A DNA stretch of 64,000 bases. Source: Lasiodiplodia sp. COLG20. Taxonomy: Eukaryota > Ascomycota > Dothideomycetes > Botryosphaeriales > Botryosphaeriaceae. The translations under genes and the position numbers were made by a program. The notes under the pieces were generated by a model. That model worked only from the letters and a program-made list of their open reading frames with translations. It ran no database searches and was not told the origin of the DNA. The DNA is taken from contig VNWV01000018.1 of NCBI GenBank assembly GCA_009801085.1, positions 124,001 to 188,000 of the forward strand, in the 5' to 3' direction. This document shows positions 33,945 to 46,243 of the stretch, in pieces; position 1 is the stretch's first letter; every line of letters starts with the position of its first letter.

Positions 33945-34331
33945 CCGTTTGGCTAAACGAACCTGCGTCAAGCAAGCACATGGACGGCGTACGTATAAGG
34001 ATTTTTGAGTTTCCAAGCATATTTAGATATCCGACTTTTCAAACATTGCTCCAAAAAGTCAGCGAATTACATTCTTCTTTGCCTCTCTCAACCGTACATT
34101 TCGATTTGTTGTACCTAACTACATCAGACGCGCGAAAAATTGACTTTGACATACCGGGGTCCCTTGCACGTGATCTGGTGCACGGGCCAATAGGGCAGCG
34201 TCATTCTCGGCCTCTGAGCTTCTGGCGGCGCGATTTTCTCTCGAGATCGCATCCTTGCGCTCCGATCTCTCAGCGCGCTCGTCCAACCTCGTCACGAATG
34301 GCCGGTGGGTGAAGACATACACCACACAGAG
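33945..34331. other. Intergenic, F-box-like gene to Mrs2
   Basis: This 387-nt gap is the 3' flank of one gene and the promoter of the next. An ATG at 34298 opens a reading frame not shared with Mrs2. Nothing else is seen. Confidence 0.5.
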
Positions 34332-36282
34332 ATGCCTCCAGTCTCTCTCCGCCATGCGGCTGTTCCTTCGCCTGCGCTTCTGCGCTTCCTGAGGGCGCAA
34401 TCCGTCCTGTCGAAGCCCGGAATCACCACTTTTGCTCCGCCGAGCAGCCCGTACGTTTCCTGCGCGCGTCACAATTCCTCGCTCGCCGCACCAAGTGGTT
34501 GCCAGTCTCCAGCGTGCCCGGCGCCGAACTCTTCCGCATGCCAATCGAGCCCAGCTCACACAGCCATTTCTCGTCCATCCGCTGCGCCATGTCGGATTTT
34601 CATGTCCTCGGCGGAACCGCTGTCCCTTCTGCCGCGGAACAAGCACGCCGGTTCCTTCGCCGACCGCCGCCACTTTACGAATACCCCATCTACCGATTTT
34701 CTGTGGAAGAGAACGAAGCGCAAATCTGGCGCCGGTCCTCTTCAGCCGAACGACCTGCCTCCTCGTTATCCAGAAGGCTACACTCAGGACGAACATGGCA
34801 ATCTGGGACGAGTTCTGCGCCCCATCAATGAGCCGCGCATCCGATGCACCGAATTCGACGAGAACGGAAAAATCACACTAGTGAACAGTGAATTCCGGAA
34901 AAGCGAGTTGATCGCGAAGGTATACTAAGAACATGCGAGAACAGAAAGGCATTGCTGACAGCTACCAGTACGGACTGCTTCCGCGAGACCTGCGAAAGAT
35001 CGATTCCGCCATGCTGCCGCACATCCTCGTCCGTCCGTCCGCCATTCTGCTGAATCTCCTCCACTTGCGCGTGCTCATCAAGCATAACCGTGTCCTTGTG
35101 TTCGACGCATACGGCACCACCAACTCATACGCTCAATCGCTCTTCATGTATGATCTGGAAGGTCGTCTGAGGCAAAAAGACTTGCGCCAGAACGGCTCTT
35201 TGCCCTACGAATTCCGCGCCCTGGAAGCTGTCCTGCTCAGCGTCACAACTGGTCTGGAGAGCGAATTCGAAGGTGTCCGCGAGCCTGTCGTGCGTGTCCT
35301 GCGGGAGCTGGAGGAGGACATTGACCGCGACAAGCTTCGATACCTGCTCGTCTACTCCAAGAAGCTCGGTTCCTTCGAGCAGCAGGCCCGTCTCGTGCGA
35401 GACGCCTTGGAGGAGCTGCTTGAGGCAGACGATGACCTTGCATCCATGTACTTGACAGAAAAGGCAACCGGCCAGGAGCGCGGCGAGCACGACCACGCCG
35501 AGGTGGAGCTGCTACTGGAATCGTACCACAAGATCGCCGACGAAATCGTGCAAGCCGCCGAGAACCTGGTCTCCAACATCCGCAACACCGAGGAAATGTA
35601 AGGATCCCTCCCCCCTTCTTCCCTCAGAGCACTTCATAAGTCAGGGCGTCAACTAACCTTAAATCCTCACAACAGCGTCAAAGCCATCCTCGACGCCAAC
35701 CGCAACTCGCTCATGCTCCTCGACCTCAAGTTCTCGGTCTGGACCGTCGGCCTCGCCGCGGGCACCTTCGTCGCCGCCCTGTACGGCATGAACCTGAAGA
35801 ACTTCATCGAGGAGTCCGACCTCGGCTTCTGGGGCGTCAGCGCCTGGTGCGCCATCGCCACGCTTCTCACCAGCACCCTCGGCCTCGGCCGTCTGCGCCG
35901 CGTCCAGCGCGTCTCCATGTGGGGCGAGCACGGCGCCCGCCGCTCGTCGTGGCGCGATCTCGGGCCCCAGGCCTTGCTGTCGTCGCCCGCCGCTCCTCAC
36001 CACCCGCCGCCGTCGTCGTCCCCTATGCCGCCCAATCCGACTGCGAGGGTGCCGCCGGTAGGTGCTGCGGCGGCGGAGGCCGCGCTCGCGGTGGGCGAGA
36101 GGAGGGCGGAGAAGCTGCGGAAGTTGAAGGACTTGCATGCACAGCAGGCGCAGGGCGTTAATGCGGAGGTCGCGGCTAGGAGGCAGATGCTTGGGGGCCA
36201 GCAGCAGCACGGTCAGTCGGCATCTTCGACTACGAACAGCGGCAGCGGCGGTCAGCAGAGTGGGCCGGCGCCTTCTGTTTGA
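34332..36282 (+). CDS. MRS2: Mitochondrial inner-membrane magnesium channel Mrs2
   Basis: Exons 34332-34919, 34969-35597 and 35676-36282 give 607 residues. For the first intron I used the acceptor CAG at 34966-34968, because the nearer AG at 34960-34961 shifts the frame; the join restores ELIAK-YGLLPRDLRKID, a CorA/Mrs2 hallmark. The first 160 residues are Ser/Ala/Arg-rich and act as the mitochondrial targeting region. A long helical domain follows, with LPYEFRALEAVLL and LLESYHKIADEIVQAAENL, then two transmembrane helices separated by the signature YGMN (GMN at 443-445). The tail after TM2 is Pro/Ala/Gln-rich. The protein forms a pentameric channel for Mg2+ uptake into the matrix. Confidence 0.93.
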
Positions 36283-36927
36283 GTGTTCTCTCGGCCACTG
36301 GCCGTCTTGAGCTGTCATTTTCGTCTTCTAGGGTTAAGGCTTCCTCGACTCCCTCCGATCTCATCTCTTCTCATCTTATCGTAAATACTCGTCTCGCCGT
36401 ACGGATGCACGGCTAGACCCTCGCTACTCACGAAAAGTTTCTGTCATGTTCCATTCTTTTGTGGCGGCGGCATATAGAGGGGTTATCGTTTTTCTTTGCA
36501 AGAGGTTAGGTGTGATGGCTTAAGGGGACGGCTGGTTTGCTGGTCTGGATTTTGCATAGCGTTGGCGTTGTTCTTTTGTGTTTTCTGTTTGCTCTTCGGG
36601 GGGAGGATTTCTGTTAGATTTGTGGTTGCTAGAGCTGATACCATACTTCTCTCTTACTCTGTATTTGTATGTGTATGTATGTGTATGTGTACGAGTAGTA
36701 TGATGTTGGGAATTGAGAGGAGTTGTGAAATTTGTGGTTGAAGTGCACTGTTGTGGTGATTCGGGTGACGAGTGAGTATGCGGATGGACCTTTGGCTGAT
36801 GGAAATGATGTTTTTATACTGGTTTTGTTTCATGCACTGGATGTCTTTACGAAAATATGTTTTTGAACTGTGATATTATAGTCGGGATAAGACAACAGAA
36901 TCAGAATTCAGACTAGCCATCTTGAGA
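36283..36927. other. Intergenic between convergent Mrs2 and patatin-NLR genes
   Basis: About 640 nt of 3' flank from both genes, T-rich, with a TGTA/TG microsatellite-like tract at about 36660-36692. No gene is seen. Confidence 0.6.
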
Positions 36928-39900
36928 CTACCTATTTTCTCCCGTATAGCGAAGAACAGCATGGATTGTTGCTTCGTTGTGGATGTTGTAGTCCGATAAA
37001 AACCGGTCACTGTCCAATTGTTTGGATTCATAGATGTATCGCAGCGCACCTCGTTTAGTACTGGATTTTTCCTCATAGGCATCCATCGCACTGCGAACAG
37101 TGGCGCAGGCGTCAGTTTGTATGGTCACGACACCCCCATCGATATCTTTGACAAATATTTGCATCTTTTTGGCCGAGGGCTGCTGCTATTAGACGCAATC
37201 AGTGATGTTTGCGAACGCTAGCTGAGAAGACGTACCGGTTGTAAGATGTTTTGCATCAACGGACCTTTTGTCCCCGCTTTCAGTTGCTTGCCCGAGGCCT
37301 CATAAGATGCGTGGGCCATTTGAAGAATCTTGCTGGCGTCTTCAAGTCTGTCTTGTTTGCCTAAAGCTTCGACATAGCGGATTATGCAGCGCTCATGGGA
37401 CCACGACTGGACCGGGTGCTCGATGGAATCTAGGACTAGACGCTCCAAGCAATGCTCCACCTCATCCCAAGCACCCGAAGAAATCATACTGGAGCTTTCA
37501 TAGAAAGCACTTCGTCGACATTCTTCTGACATTTCACCGCAAAGCGGTTGAAACCGGTGCCAGACGGCAAAGTCTTCCGAGTCAGAAATCCTTTGGAAAC
37601 CTTTTGAGTTCTGTCCCAAGTGGAGCCCATGATATCGCCCAGTGGGCACAGACGTGTAGTGATACTCGCCGTACGACCTTAATAGTAGGTAGTATTCCAT
37701 TGCGTATGCATATTGTTCCATCCAGGAATCGGATCTTGGAGGCTCAAAATTTCTTTTTTGGAAAGCTCCTCCTTGTTTCTCCCACAGAAATGAAATTCTT
37801 CGAATATGGTCCGGCCCTCTTGGGGCCTTCTGCTTGGGAGAGAGTGATTCATAGCTTGGCCCTGTTATCCTGGGGCCCACATAGTTGTCCCAGAGTAATC
37901 TACACTTGAGACTTGCCATGAGTGCCTTTGTCCTTGAACTTTTTTTCCGAGTTTCTAGAGCCGCGGCTTCAATTCTTTCGTACACATCTTTGCATGTGTT
38001 GCATATACTCCCGGGAAAGACAAAGCAAAGTCCGGCCGATCGTATCCACCGCTCGGATGGATCGATGTCCGAGGAATTGAAGACTTTTCGGCAGGCGCAT
38101 AGCTCGGAGTGCGTCAATCGCCACATCAGGGTACAAATCTCAAGGAAGCCGTCATTCTGACTCTCATGCATATTCTGCACCATTTGAATGAGGTCCACGG
38201 AAATTTTCTGATCCATGCCAAGATCACCGAAGGTGGAATACTCCAGTACTTGTAATAGCGAAAGTGTGCGTACGACTATACTTTCAGGCATGGAACTGAT
38301 TCGTAGAGAGTGTTGCAGACATCTGAGCGCATGTGGTATCAGGTGCGGGTAGCGTCTCCAAGGCCAGAGTGGAAGATCGGCATCTTCCAATCCTCTTGAG
38401 CCACAGGTACGGCCGGTTAAAGGCGGAAGTTGATCTTGCTTTTCGAAGACTGATGATATCATGCCGATGACGCAAATGATCAACTCCGACTCATGTTCGC
38501 TGTCCTTGGAAAGCTTTTCATATGCCCAGTGATGAACCAGCGGATGAAGGTATATCGATTGGTTTGTTCCCTGTCGGACAAAGGAAAACTTCGTCAAGGA
38601 ACCAATAGCCTTGAGAAGATCCTCTTCATTGGTGAAAACAGCTGATAAGCACTGTGGAATCCAACATTCGGAATGTGGGGCGGGTTCAAAGTTGCCACTC
38701 TCAGCCCAGTACTTCTGACCTTTCGAACAGCTTCGTAGTATCTCAAGAGGAATGTCCTGATGATCAAGAAGAGACAGCAGGAGCAGAAGCATATCGGCTT
38801 GAGTTTTCTCAATGACAATTTGATCGTAAGAGATCTGCCAAGTTGTGTGGACAGTCTGACGATGGTCGATGTTATATGGAGTAGAAGGATGGTGAGATAG
38901 GAGCCGGGATCGTTTTGTTGCGAGCAAAAGCTGGTATTTCTCAACGGTGATGGCCATTGCTGAGATGTATGAAGCTGCTTGGTCAACAGCAAGGGCAAGA
39001 TACCCCAAGTCCTTCACTAAGTGTGAGGTAGTGGAATTCTTCGAAACGGAAGGCCCGATTATGTTTTCCATCAGACGCGCGGCTTCTTCAGGTCGCATGT
39101 CAGCAACCTCGATTGGACTCCATTTGCTCTTTACCATCTGGTTCCTACTGGTGATGATGATAGAGCCATTCATTCCCGCGCGAAGGCATTTCCTCTGAAG
39201 TGCATCAATAGCAGTGTCATCGTCAACGTTATCGACAACAAGTAGCCAGTCTTCGTGTTCAGATAGCCATTGGAGAGCAAGCTCTTTGGACCCCTCGGAC
39301 TTGGCGCCATGGCCTTTGCCAAGTTTCCTGGCGATTTTGGAAAAGCCATCCAACAGCTGGCGGTAATCGTGGCCGTGTATCCAAAAGATCTCAGTGTAGC
39401 ATTCTCGATGCTCTTCACAGAACCTCACAGCAATCTCTGTCTTGCCCGATCCACCATGGCCCCAAAGTGCCACTCGGTTGGACAACCTTGAATCTTGATT
39501 ATGGGGCTTGAGCAAATTTTGAAGCTGGTCTTCTAGATGAGGCCTTGGGGCGTATTTCCTGTTGGTACCGAAGGGAACGTCAAAGATTTTACAGCGGCTG
39601 ACTTTGTTTCGACGCAGATTGGTAACCAAGTTCCTACATTCGCCAGTTATTAAATATGTTCTCATTCCAAGATCACGTAGCCTACTTTTTGAATGCTGTC
39701 TGCACTCTATCGACCTGTACCGAAACGGCCGTCTCCTTCGAATCTGTCCCAGCCTGAGGTGTAGAGCCCTTCTCCACGTTTGCATTCTTTCGATGTTTGC
39801 GGAGCATCTGTGCGCATTTCGATATACGCTCACCCTCATCTTCTAGGTAGTTGTGGGTATGCCCGGAGATCGTGCTCTTCTCTTCCCATTCCGCAAGTGT

Positions 39901-40956
39901 GACATCTTCCAGGCCTCGGTCGACGTTGAATCGAAAGTAATCTTCGTCAACAGCATACGCTTCCGCGACCCTATCTGCCACATGTTTTGAGCTTGTAGCC
40001 ATCTTCTTCAGCGCAGTAATGATTGACCTCCGGGAATCCTTGATGTCAACCACCTTGCCTATACCAGTTCCAATGCTCAGTATTTGGAATTTCGTGGCAT
40101 CCGGAAATACCCTTCGGGCTTCCTTGATCAAGATTTCACAAGGATTGTTATGCCCGAACCCTGCATCGATGAACTCGATTTCATCTCTGCCGCATTTGAT
40201 AGATTTGAAAAACGTGGTGGCGGCGGATGTAGCACGCGCGACTTCCCATATGGTGCAGTCGCGGAAAGTGGTCGAAGTGTCATAGGTTTTGAACAATGTC
40301 GGCGCCGCTTCAACATTGACTTTTGTGACAGCCAAAACAGCTCTGTGTTGTGTTAGCACTGGGTTTGAGTAACATGATACGATTCATCTCACGTTTTGGT
40401 GCAATCGATGTCCCTGAAAGGCATGTCTGCATGAGAACATGACTCTGGATTTCCATCCTTGTTTTTGCAGTGCTCTGAGCACTCGCCTCGCTGTTCCTTT
40501 ATCACCTTCTTGATGGCATTCTCGAGATTTGTAGCAAAGAACTGACCCTTGGGAGGGCCAGGAAGGGTAGGCAGGTACGGGTGCTTGGGAACAAAGGCTT
40601 TTTCAGCAAGAGCGGTGTAGGCTCGAATGCACGCATCAACAGGCATCCGTAGCCTTCCTAGCATGATAGCAATTATGCTTAAGGAGTGACTGTTAGCTGA
40701 GTTAACAAGAACAGGCTACGAGAAACATACCCTCCAGTGCTTGTGCCACCCATCAAGTCGAAATACTGATGCGGCAGTGGTACCTCTTCCAAGTCATCCT
40801 CCTCTCTGATTTTTTCCATAATGCTCTCAAGGATCTTCAATGCAGATATCCCTCGCACACCGCCACCGTCTATCAAACGCAGGTTAGTGACGGAAGAGAA
40901 TGCGGATACCCATAGAGTCACCTACCTATAGAAAGAATGATGCGGCGCTGATCCAT
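36928..40956 (-). CDS. Patatin-NB-ARC-ubiquitin-like NLR protein, 1255 residues
   Basis: Six exons on the minus strand: 40956-40926, 40869-40731, 40677-40393, 40342-39686, 39633-37236 and 37185-36928. Introns are 50-56 nt, GT-AG, and all phases close. Residues 1-370 are a patatin-like phospholipase: oxyanion motif DGGGVRG (11-17), nucleophile S54 in GGTSTGG, catalytic D211 in DAGFGHNNP. All three are intact, so lipase activity is expected. NB-ARC follows: FDVPFGTN (388-395), Walker A GHGGSGKT (429-436), Walker B WLLVVDNVDDD (500-510), GSIIITSRN and LGYLALAVDQAA. Then come about 500 helical residues with only faint TPR-like repeats. The last exon encodes a ubiquitin-like domain (1178-1255). 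As in other fungal NLRs it should oligomerise on ligand sensing and activate the lipase. The weakest point is the last join: the Ubl has its own ATG and could be a separate gene. Confidence 0.8.
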
Positions 40957-41324
40957 CACTCAGATGGGCCCCTGGGTCGGAAAATCTACACGTTGGGACA
41001 CGCAGTTGGATGCTGTGACACGTTCACAACACTGGGCGGAGAGGATGTCTGGAATGAATACAGCGAGGTGATGGGCCTGCGTCGAGAAGGGTTATTTGAG
41101 AGTCCGCGAGGCTGAGACGCAATATTACTAAATTAATCCAGCCTATCGGCTGCGTAGCTGATTCACATGACTATGGCGGTATAAATATGCGGTCGGCAAT
41201 TGGACGGTCGCTAAACGAGGTGCTTGGGTTCCAACGCCACACGAACAGCCATAGACGAGGCTCGCACGGTAGACCTAAAAATAAGAGACCAAGAGTGTGT
41301 AGAGACTTCTTGCAGTGTATTCGT
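40957..41324. other. Promoter region of the patatin-NLR
   Basis: A 368-nt gap between two minus-strand genes: promoter of the NLR and 3' flank of the dehydrogenase. TATAAATA occurs on the plus strand near 41181. Nothing else is seen. Confidence 0.5.
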
Positions 41325-42196
41325 TCACCACGGTAACTCCACTCCATCCCACCTCAACAGCTTCCCAGAACTCTTTTCCCTCGTGGCCTCATCGAGCTGT
41401 TCACGGCATCAGTCAGTACACTAACAACGAAAACACAGCCATCACACATACAAGTCTCACAATCCCACCCACACTCTCCTCAACCGACAACTCCGCCTCA
41501 TCAAACCCAAAGTGGCTAGCCGCCATCTCCCCCATCTCCGTCCGCGGCCACCCCGGATCGACCGGCAGCGCGATCAACTCGGGATGCTCGACGTGGATCT
41601 TCTTGGTCAGGTAGTGCACGGCCGCCTTGCTGGGCGCGTACGCCGCGTTCGGGAACGGGCGCTGCTCCATGCCACCAATACTACCAGCCGACGAGCCGAC
41701 GGTGACGAACTTCGGCGCCGCCGCGTCAGCCGCCGCTTTGAGTAGCGGGAGCACGGCCTGGAACAGGACGACGGGGCCGACGGTGTTGACGGCGAAGTGC
41801 GCCTTCATGTCGGCCGGGCGCACGTGCTCGACGCGGGGGAAGCCGGCGTTGAGGATGGCGGCGTTGGCGATGACGAGGTCGAGCGCGGTGATGGCGTGGT
41901 CGGCGCGCAGGGAGTGGATGGCGGCGGCGGCGTCGGTGTCGGAGGCGGAGTCGATTTTGACGATGATGGCTTTGCTGTTGGCGCCGGTGGGGAGGGTGTA
42001 TAGAGCCTGGGAGACGGGGCTGGCGGGGTCGCGGACGGCGCCGATGACGGTGTGGTTGGGCCGCGAGAGGTAGGTTGCGAAGAGGCCGTGGCCGATGCCT
42101 TGAAGGTAAGTCAGCTTTTCTTGGTCGATGGTAAGAAAGCGGTTGGAAATTACCGCGGTTGACGCCTGTGATCAGAACAACTGTGTTAGAGGCCAT
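41325..42196 (-). CDS. Short-chain dehydrogenase/reductase (SDR)
   Basis: Exons 42196-42154, 42098-41452 and 41396-41325 give 253 residues, with all phases closing. The first intron interrupts the cofactor motif: TGVNRG joins to IGHGLF to give TGxxxGIG, the NAD(P)-binding glycine motif at about residues 10-18. Further SDR landmarks are ANAAI (the NAG-type motif), the catalytic serine in VTVGSSAGS and YAPSKAAVHYL with the catalytic Tyr and Lys. The third exon supplies the usual C-terminal end LRWDGVELPW; without that splice the ORF would end in an unrelated hydrophobic tail. Substrate is not predictable. It lies between two NLR genes; whether the link is functional is not known. Confidence 0.9.
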
Positions 42197-43338
42197 GGCG
42201 ATTCAGTTACTGGCAATGGTTTGAGATTGAGACGGACGTGAAGCTCCAAAAGCACTGTGTCTTATAGTACTTCAGATGTGACCCGCAATTCGTCCGTGCT
42301 GAGGAATCAGTAGAAGCAATCCTTCAGCTCATATCGGAGATTGCTGCTTTAGATAAGTGTGGGCCAGCAAGTGTTGCGGCACAGCGAAGAGCTCTCGCAG
42401 CGTTATCATCACTGACGAATTCATCGTGGATATAAAGTTGGATGGAAGTTCTCTTAGTGCATAGTTAACGGTAGCAAGATAAAGAGAGCTTTGTTTGCTT
42501 TACATTGGTATTTTGGGGTGATGTTAAGGTCGAAGTGGTGCGCTTCGGACGGATGTAGTTTGTGCTTACCTATACCCACTTCGGTTCCGCTCCCTATTTC
42601 GGCAACGCTACCGCCCACTGGATAATTACGATAGAATCAACACCAACCCGCCATGTTGCTCCTCTGGCGTTGATGTTTTTGCATACCGCTGGTTCTGTCT
42701 GAATGGTTGCTCCCGAAGCTTATTTAAGACCAAACCACTACAGGACGCAGCAGGATGCTTCGGTCAACGGCTGCTGCGACACGGCTCTTTCTCTACATTA
42801 TCCATCGAGTACGCGACTAAAGCAATCATCATTCAGATGCAAAAATTACTTTTGTGCCAAAAACATATGGTGTTGATTTATACTTTATGTATCTAAAAGT
42901 TCTTGGTTTTTAAACTAGTGTCGCTAAATTTCATCATTCAGCTAAATGATTGGCGGTAATTTTCCTTGGGTCAGGCTCGTTTACCAATGGTAAGCGCGCG
43001 CGTACCTTACCCGGAAGACTGGTGGCGATTTCAATGCGAAGTGGAGCACTGCCACGTCTGAGCCGCCCCCTTGGTCCCCACTCCGCCACCGCTTCTATCA
43101 AACGGCGGCCCGTACGTATCTTCATTGGATGTGAAGTTAGCTCCCAAGCCGCGACAATGACGATTACGTGTGGCTAACAAATGGGATGCGGCGATGCTCA
43201 ACACGTCAGCAGAACAGTAGATCTGCCGCGTAAGAAGTCTTAGTAGACCCAACATCCATCTTTTCAACCTTTCCAGCCAACCTTTGTGATTTTCGCACCT
43301 CCCTTTCTCTCTCCTGAAATCGCCTCCTGGGCGAGACC
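42197..43338. other. Divergent intergenic region, SDR / NACHT protein
   Basis: 1.1 kb between divergently transcribed genes, AT-rich at 42830-42960. No ORF or spliced gene is supported. Confidence 0.6.
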
Positions 43339-46243
43339 ATGGACCCCTTCAACGCCTTGGGAGTCGCGGCAGCGACGATACAGTTCGTCGACTTCTCCGC
43401 CGCTCTCATATCTGCAGGCAGCAAGATTTGTAGGTCGAAGACTGGAGAGCTGCAGCTGGAGTCAGAAAGCCGAACGATCGCTGAAGAGTTGGAAAGCCAC
43501 GATGCGGAACTAAGAGACTCGAACGGGAGCGGACCTGGCCAGGATGTCTCCCAAACGGAAAAGCAGATTCGGGCCATGTGCGACCAGTGCGATGCTGTAG
43601 CGCAGGATCTTATCCACGCTGTGCAAAAGTTAAAGTCCCGGCGTTGGAGCAAAAAGGAGAAATTTGAAACCTTCAAGCAAGCTCTGCAAGCCGTCTGGAC
43701 TCCAGAGCAGATCACACATTTGGAGCAGCGTCTTGGAAGTTGGCGATCTCAGCTCATTCCTCTTATTCTTTCGGCGTTGAGGTGAAGAAACCTTGCCTCT
43801 TTATTTGTGTCCTACACACGCTCACAGCCGATACAGGGAACAACAAACCCGACTCGGCAGCCAAGTCCCCCTTGTCCAGAGCACAGCAGCGCAGAATTAC
43901 CGGAACGGCCAAAGATTCTTGGAATGCCTGCGAAAGAACAGGGAATATTACTCGGAGATCCACGACGCCATTCGAGAGAACCCCCGGCCGTCCGGAGGGG
44001 TCTATGCGCTCTCCTCCGGCAACGAATTCGAGACGGGCATCCTTTCGGCTCTATTCTTCGACGCAACGCAAAACCGGGAAGATGCAATTCCCGAAGCTTG
44101 CAAGGGGAGCTTTGAATGGATATTCCAGCAGCCTCAATCCGAGAATCGACAGTGGACCAGCTTTTCCGACTGGCTGAGAGAAGACTCGGATCAACGTATT
44201 TACTGGATCACCGGCAAGGCGGGTGCGGGTAAATCAACGCTTATGAAGTTCATCTGTCATAACCAAGCCACTCGAGAACTATGCTACGAGTGGGCCGGTA
44301 ACGAGAGGCTGCTTCATGCACGATTTTACTCGTGCGACTCCAGCAATACTTTACAGTCGTCCCAAGAAGGCCTTCTTCGATCTTTACTGTACCAAGTTCT
44401 CAGGCAGGATCAACATTTCGCGGCGAGGGCCTTCCCCGACCAGTGGGAGATGTTCTCGCTGCTTGGGATTCAGCCGGATTCTCCAATGACAGTACCATAT
44501 CTGCAGCAAGGCCTGGAACGTGTGATCAAGTCCAGCCCCGACTCACGATTCACTTTCTTCGTCGACGGCTTGGATGAGTTCCGTGGTGATCCAGATACTT
44601 TGGCGGCTTTCTTCCAGAAGTTGACACTCAGTACAAACATCAAAGTCTGTCTCAGCGCCCGGCCGTGGACAAACTTCAAGAAATCCTATGGATTTGGACC
44701 CAACCTCCGCCTGGAAGAACTGAACTATCCGGATATCGTCCAGTTCACGCAGTCCAGCCTGGAGAAGAGTACAGACTTCGCCAACTTTTGCAAGCAGTCT
44801 CCGAAACAGGCACAAGCATTGGTTGAGGCAACTGCCGAGAAGGCCTCGGGTGGCTTCGTATGGGTTGAGATAATGCTCCGTTTGCTCCTCCAAGGTCTCC
44901 AAGATGGAGAAAGACTTTCAGATCTTCGTCGACGATTGGACAATGCACCCAGCGATCTGGAACAAATGTTCCAGAAAATGTTGGACAGCATCGAACCACA
45001 ACGCGCCGAACACGCCTCGCAGATATTCCAAATGGTCCGAGCCGCCAGGGCTCCAGTCAGCCTTCTTTGCCTCTCGTTCGCCGGCGAAGACGACCCGCAT
45101 CTCCCTTACGAGCACCCAGTCGAGCCTTTAACAGAGGAGCAAGAAGAGGCTCGAGCAGACCAGATGCGGCGCCGCCTCAACAGCCACTGCAAAGGCCTTC
45201 TCGTAGCCACACCGCGGAACTCCGACCCCCAGGCCACCGTCGACTACCTCCACCGCACCGTCCGCGACTACCTCCACCGCGGCTCCGTCTGGCACCACCT
45301 CACATCCCACGCCAACCCCTCTTCTTCCCCCGCCTTCGACCCGCACCTCGCCCTCGCCCACGGCTTCCTCCTCGTCCTCAAAACCGCCCGCCTCTCGCCC
45401 CCGCAATGGCACTCCCACCGCCTCGACTACCCCTACTCCGCCGACGAAAACAACGACGACAGCACGCCGTCAACCCCCAACTTCGCCGCCCTCCTCCTCT
45501 CCACCATCCACCACATCACCTCCATCCCCGCCTCCCCCACCTCCGAAGAAACCGAACCCACCGCCCCATCCCCGCACTACATCCCCCTCCTCGACGCCCT
45601 CGCGCACACCACCCGCGCCCTCGTCCGCCGCGAAGGGCCCTGCAGCACCACCACCAACAGCAACGACAGCAGCACGACCCGCTGCTGGTGCCGCGGCGCC
45701 GCCGACCACCCGGACGACGGACCCTTCACCGCGCTGGCCGTGCGGCTGCAGCTGCTGCCGTACGTCGCGCACCGGCTGGACCGCACGTGGCTGCTGCCGG
45801 CCGAGAAGCGGCGGGAAAACGAGGGTGCGGCGCCGATACTGCATTTCGCCGTCACGTCCGAAGCCGACTACGCCTCATCAGGCGGCGACGATGGCGGCGA
45901 GGATGCGGGAATGGTGGAGCGCCGGGCGCGGCTGATCCACATGCTGCTGGAGTGGGGCGCGGAGCCGAACTACGACGCCGGCAGCGGGCCGTCGCCGTGG
46001 GAGGAGGTCGTGATGGGCGGCGGGGTCGAGGAGTACGGGGAGGAGGTGTGGGCCGAGTTTCTGCGGTACGGCGCGGATAAGAGCGTGGTGGTGGATTCGG
46101 GGGCGGGGACGGCGGTGCGGGGGACGGCGGGTGGTGGTGCGGCGGGGAAGAAGAAGCGGAGGTGGTATAGGCGGATTTGTAGGAGGGAGGATGGGAGGAT
46201 TAGGTGGAAGACGAGGAAGAGTAGTGGTGTGAAGCCGGTTTAA
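43339..46243 (+). CDS. NACHT NLR/STAND protein with SesA-like N-terminus, 952 residues
   Basis: Exons 43339-43781 and 43828-46243; the 46-nt intron (gtgaag...cacag) joins LSAL to SRYREQQ in frame. The N-terminal 130 residues (MDPFNALGVAAATIQFVDF, then alternating helices) match the SesA-like or related STAND N-terminal domain common in fungi, thought to be a signalling or death-inducing module. A NACHT NTPase follows: P-loop GKAGAGKST (277-285) and Walker B FFVDGLDEF (392-399), then the usual post-NACHT helical region (RRLDNAPSDLEQMFQKMLDSI). The C-terminal third is Pro/Ser-rich, then LIHMLLEWGAEPNYD and FLRYGADKS look like two degenerate ankyrin-type repeats, and the tail is basic. Codon use in 45200-46200 is markedly GC-rich. 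The protein should act as an intracellular sensor in incompatibility or immunity. Confidence 0.88.

Noticed and set aside
41320..41614. Plus-strand ORF across the SDR C-terminus
   Set aside because: It overlaps SDR exons 2 and 3, whose splice and C-terminal sequence fit the family.
45067..46080. 337-residue Pro/Arg-rich plus-strand ORF inside the NACHT gene
   Set aside because: It is an overlapping frame of the NACHT coding sequence, with low-complexity text only.
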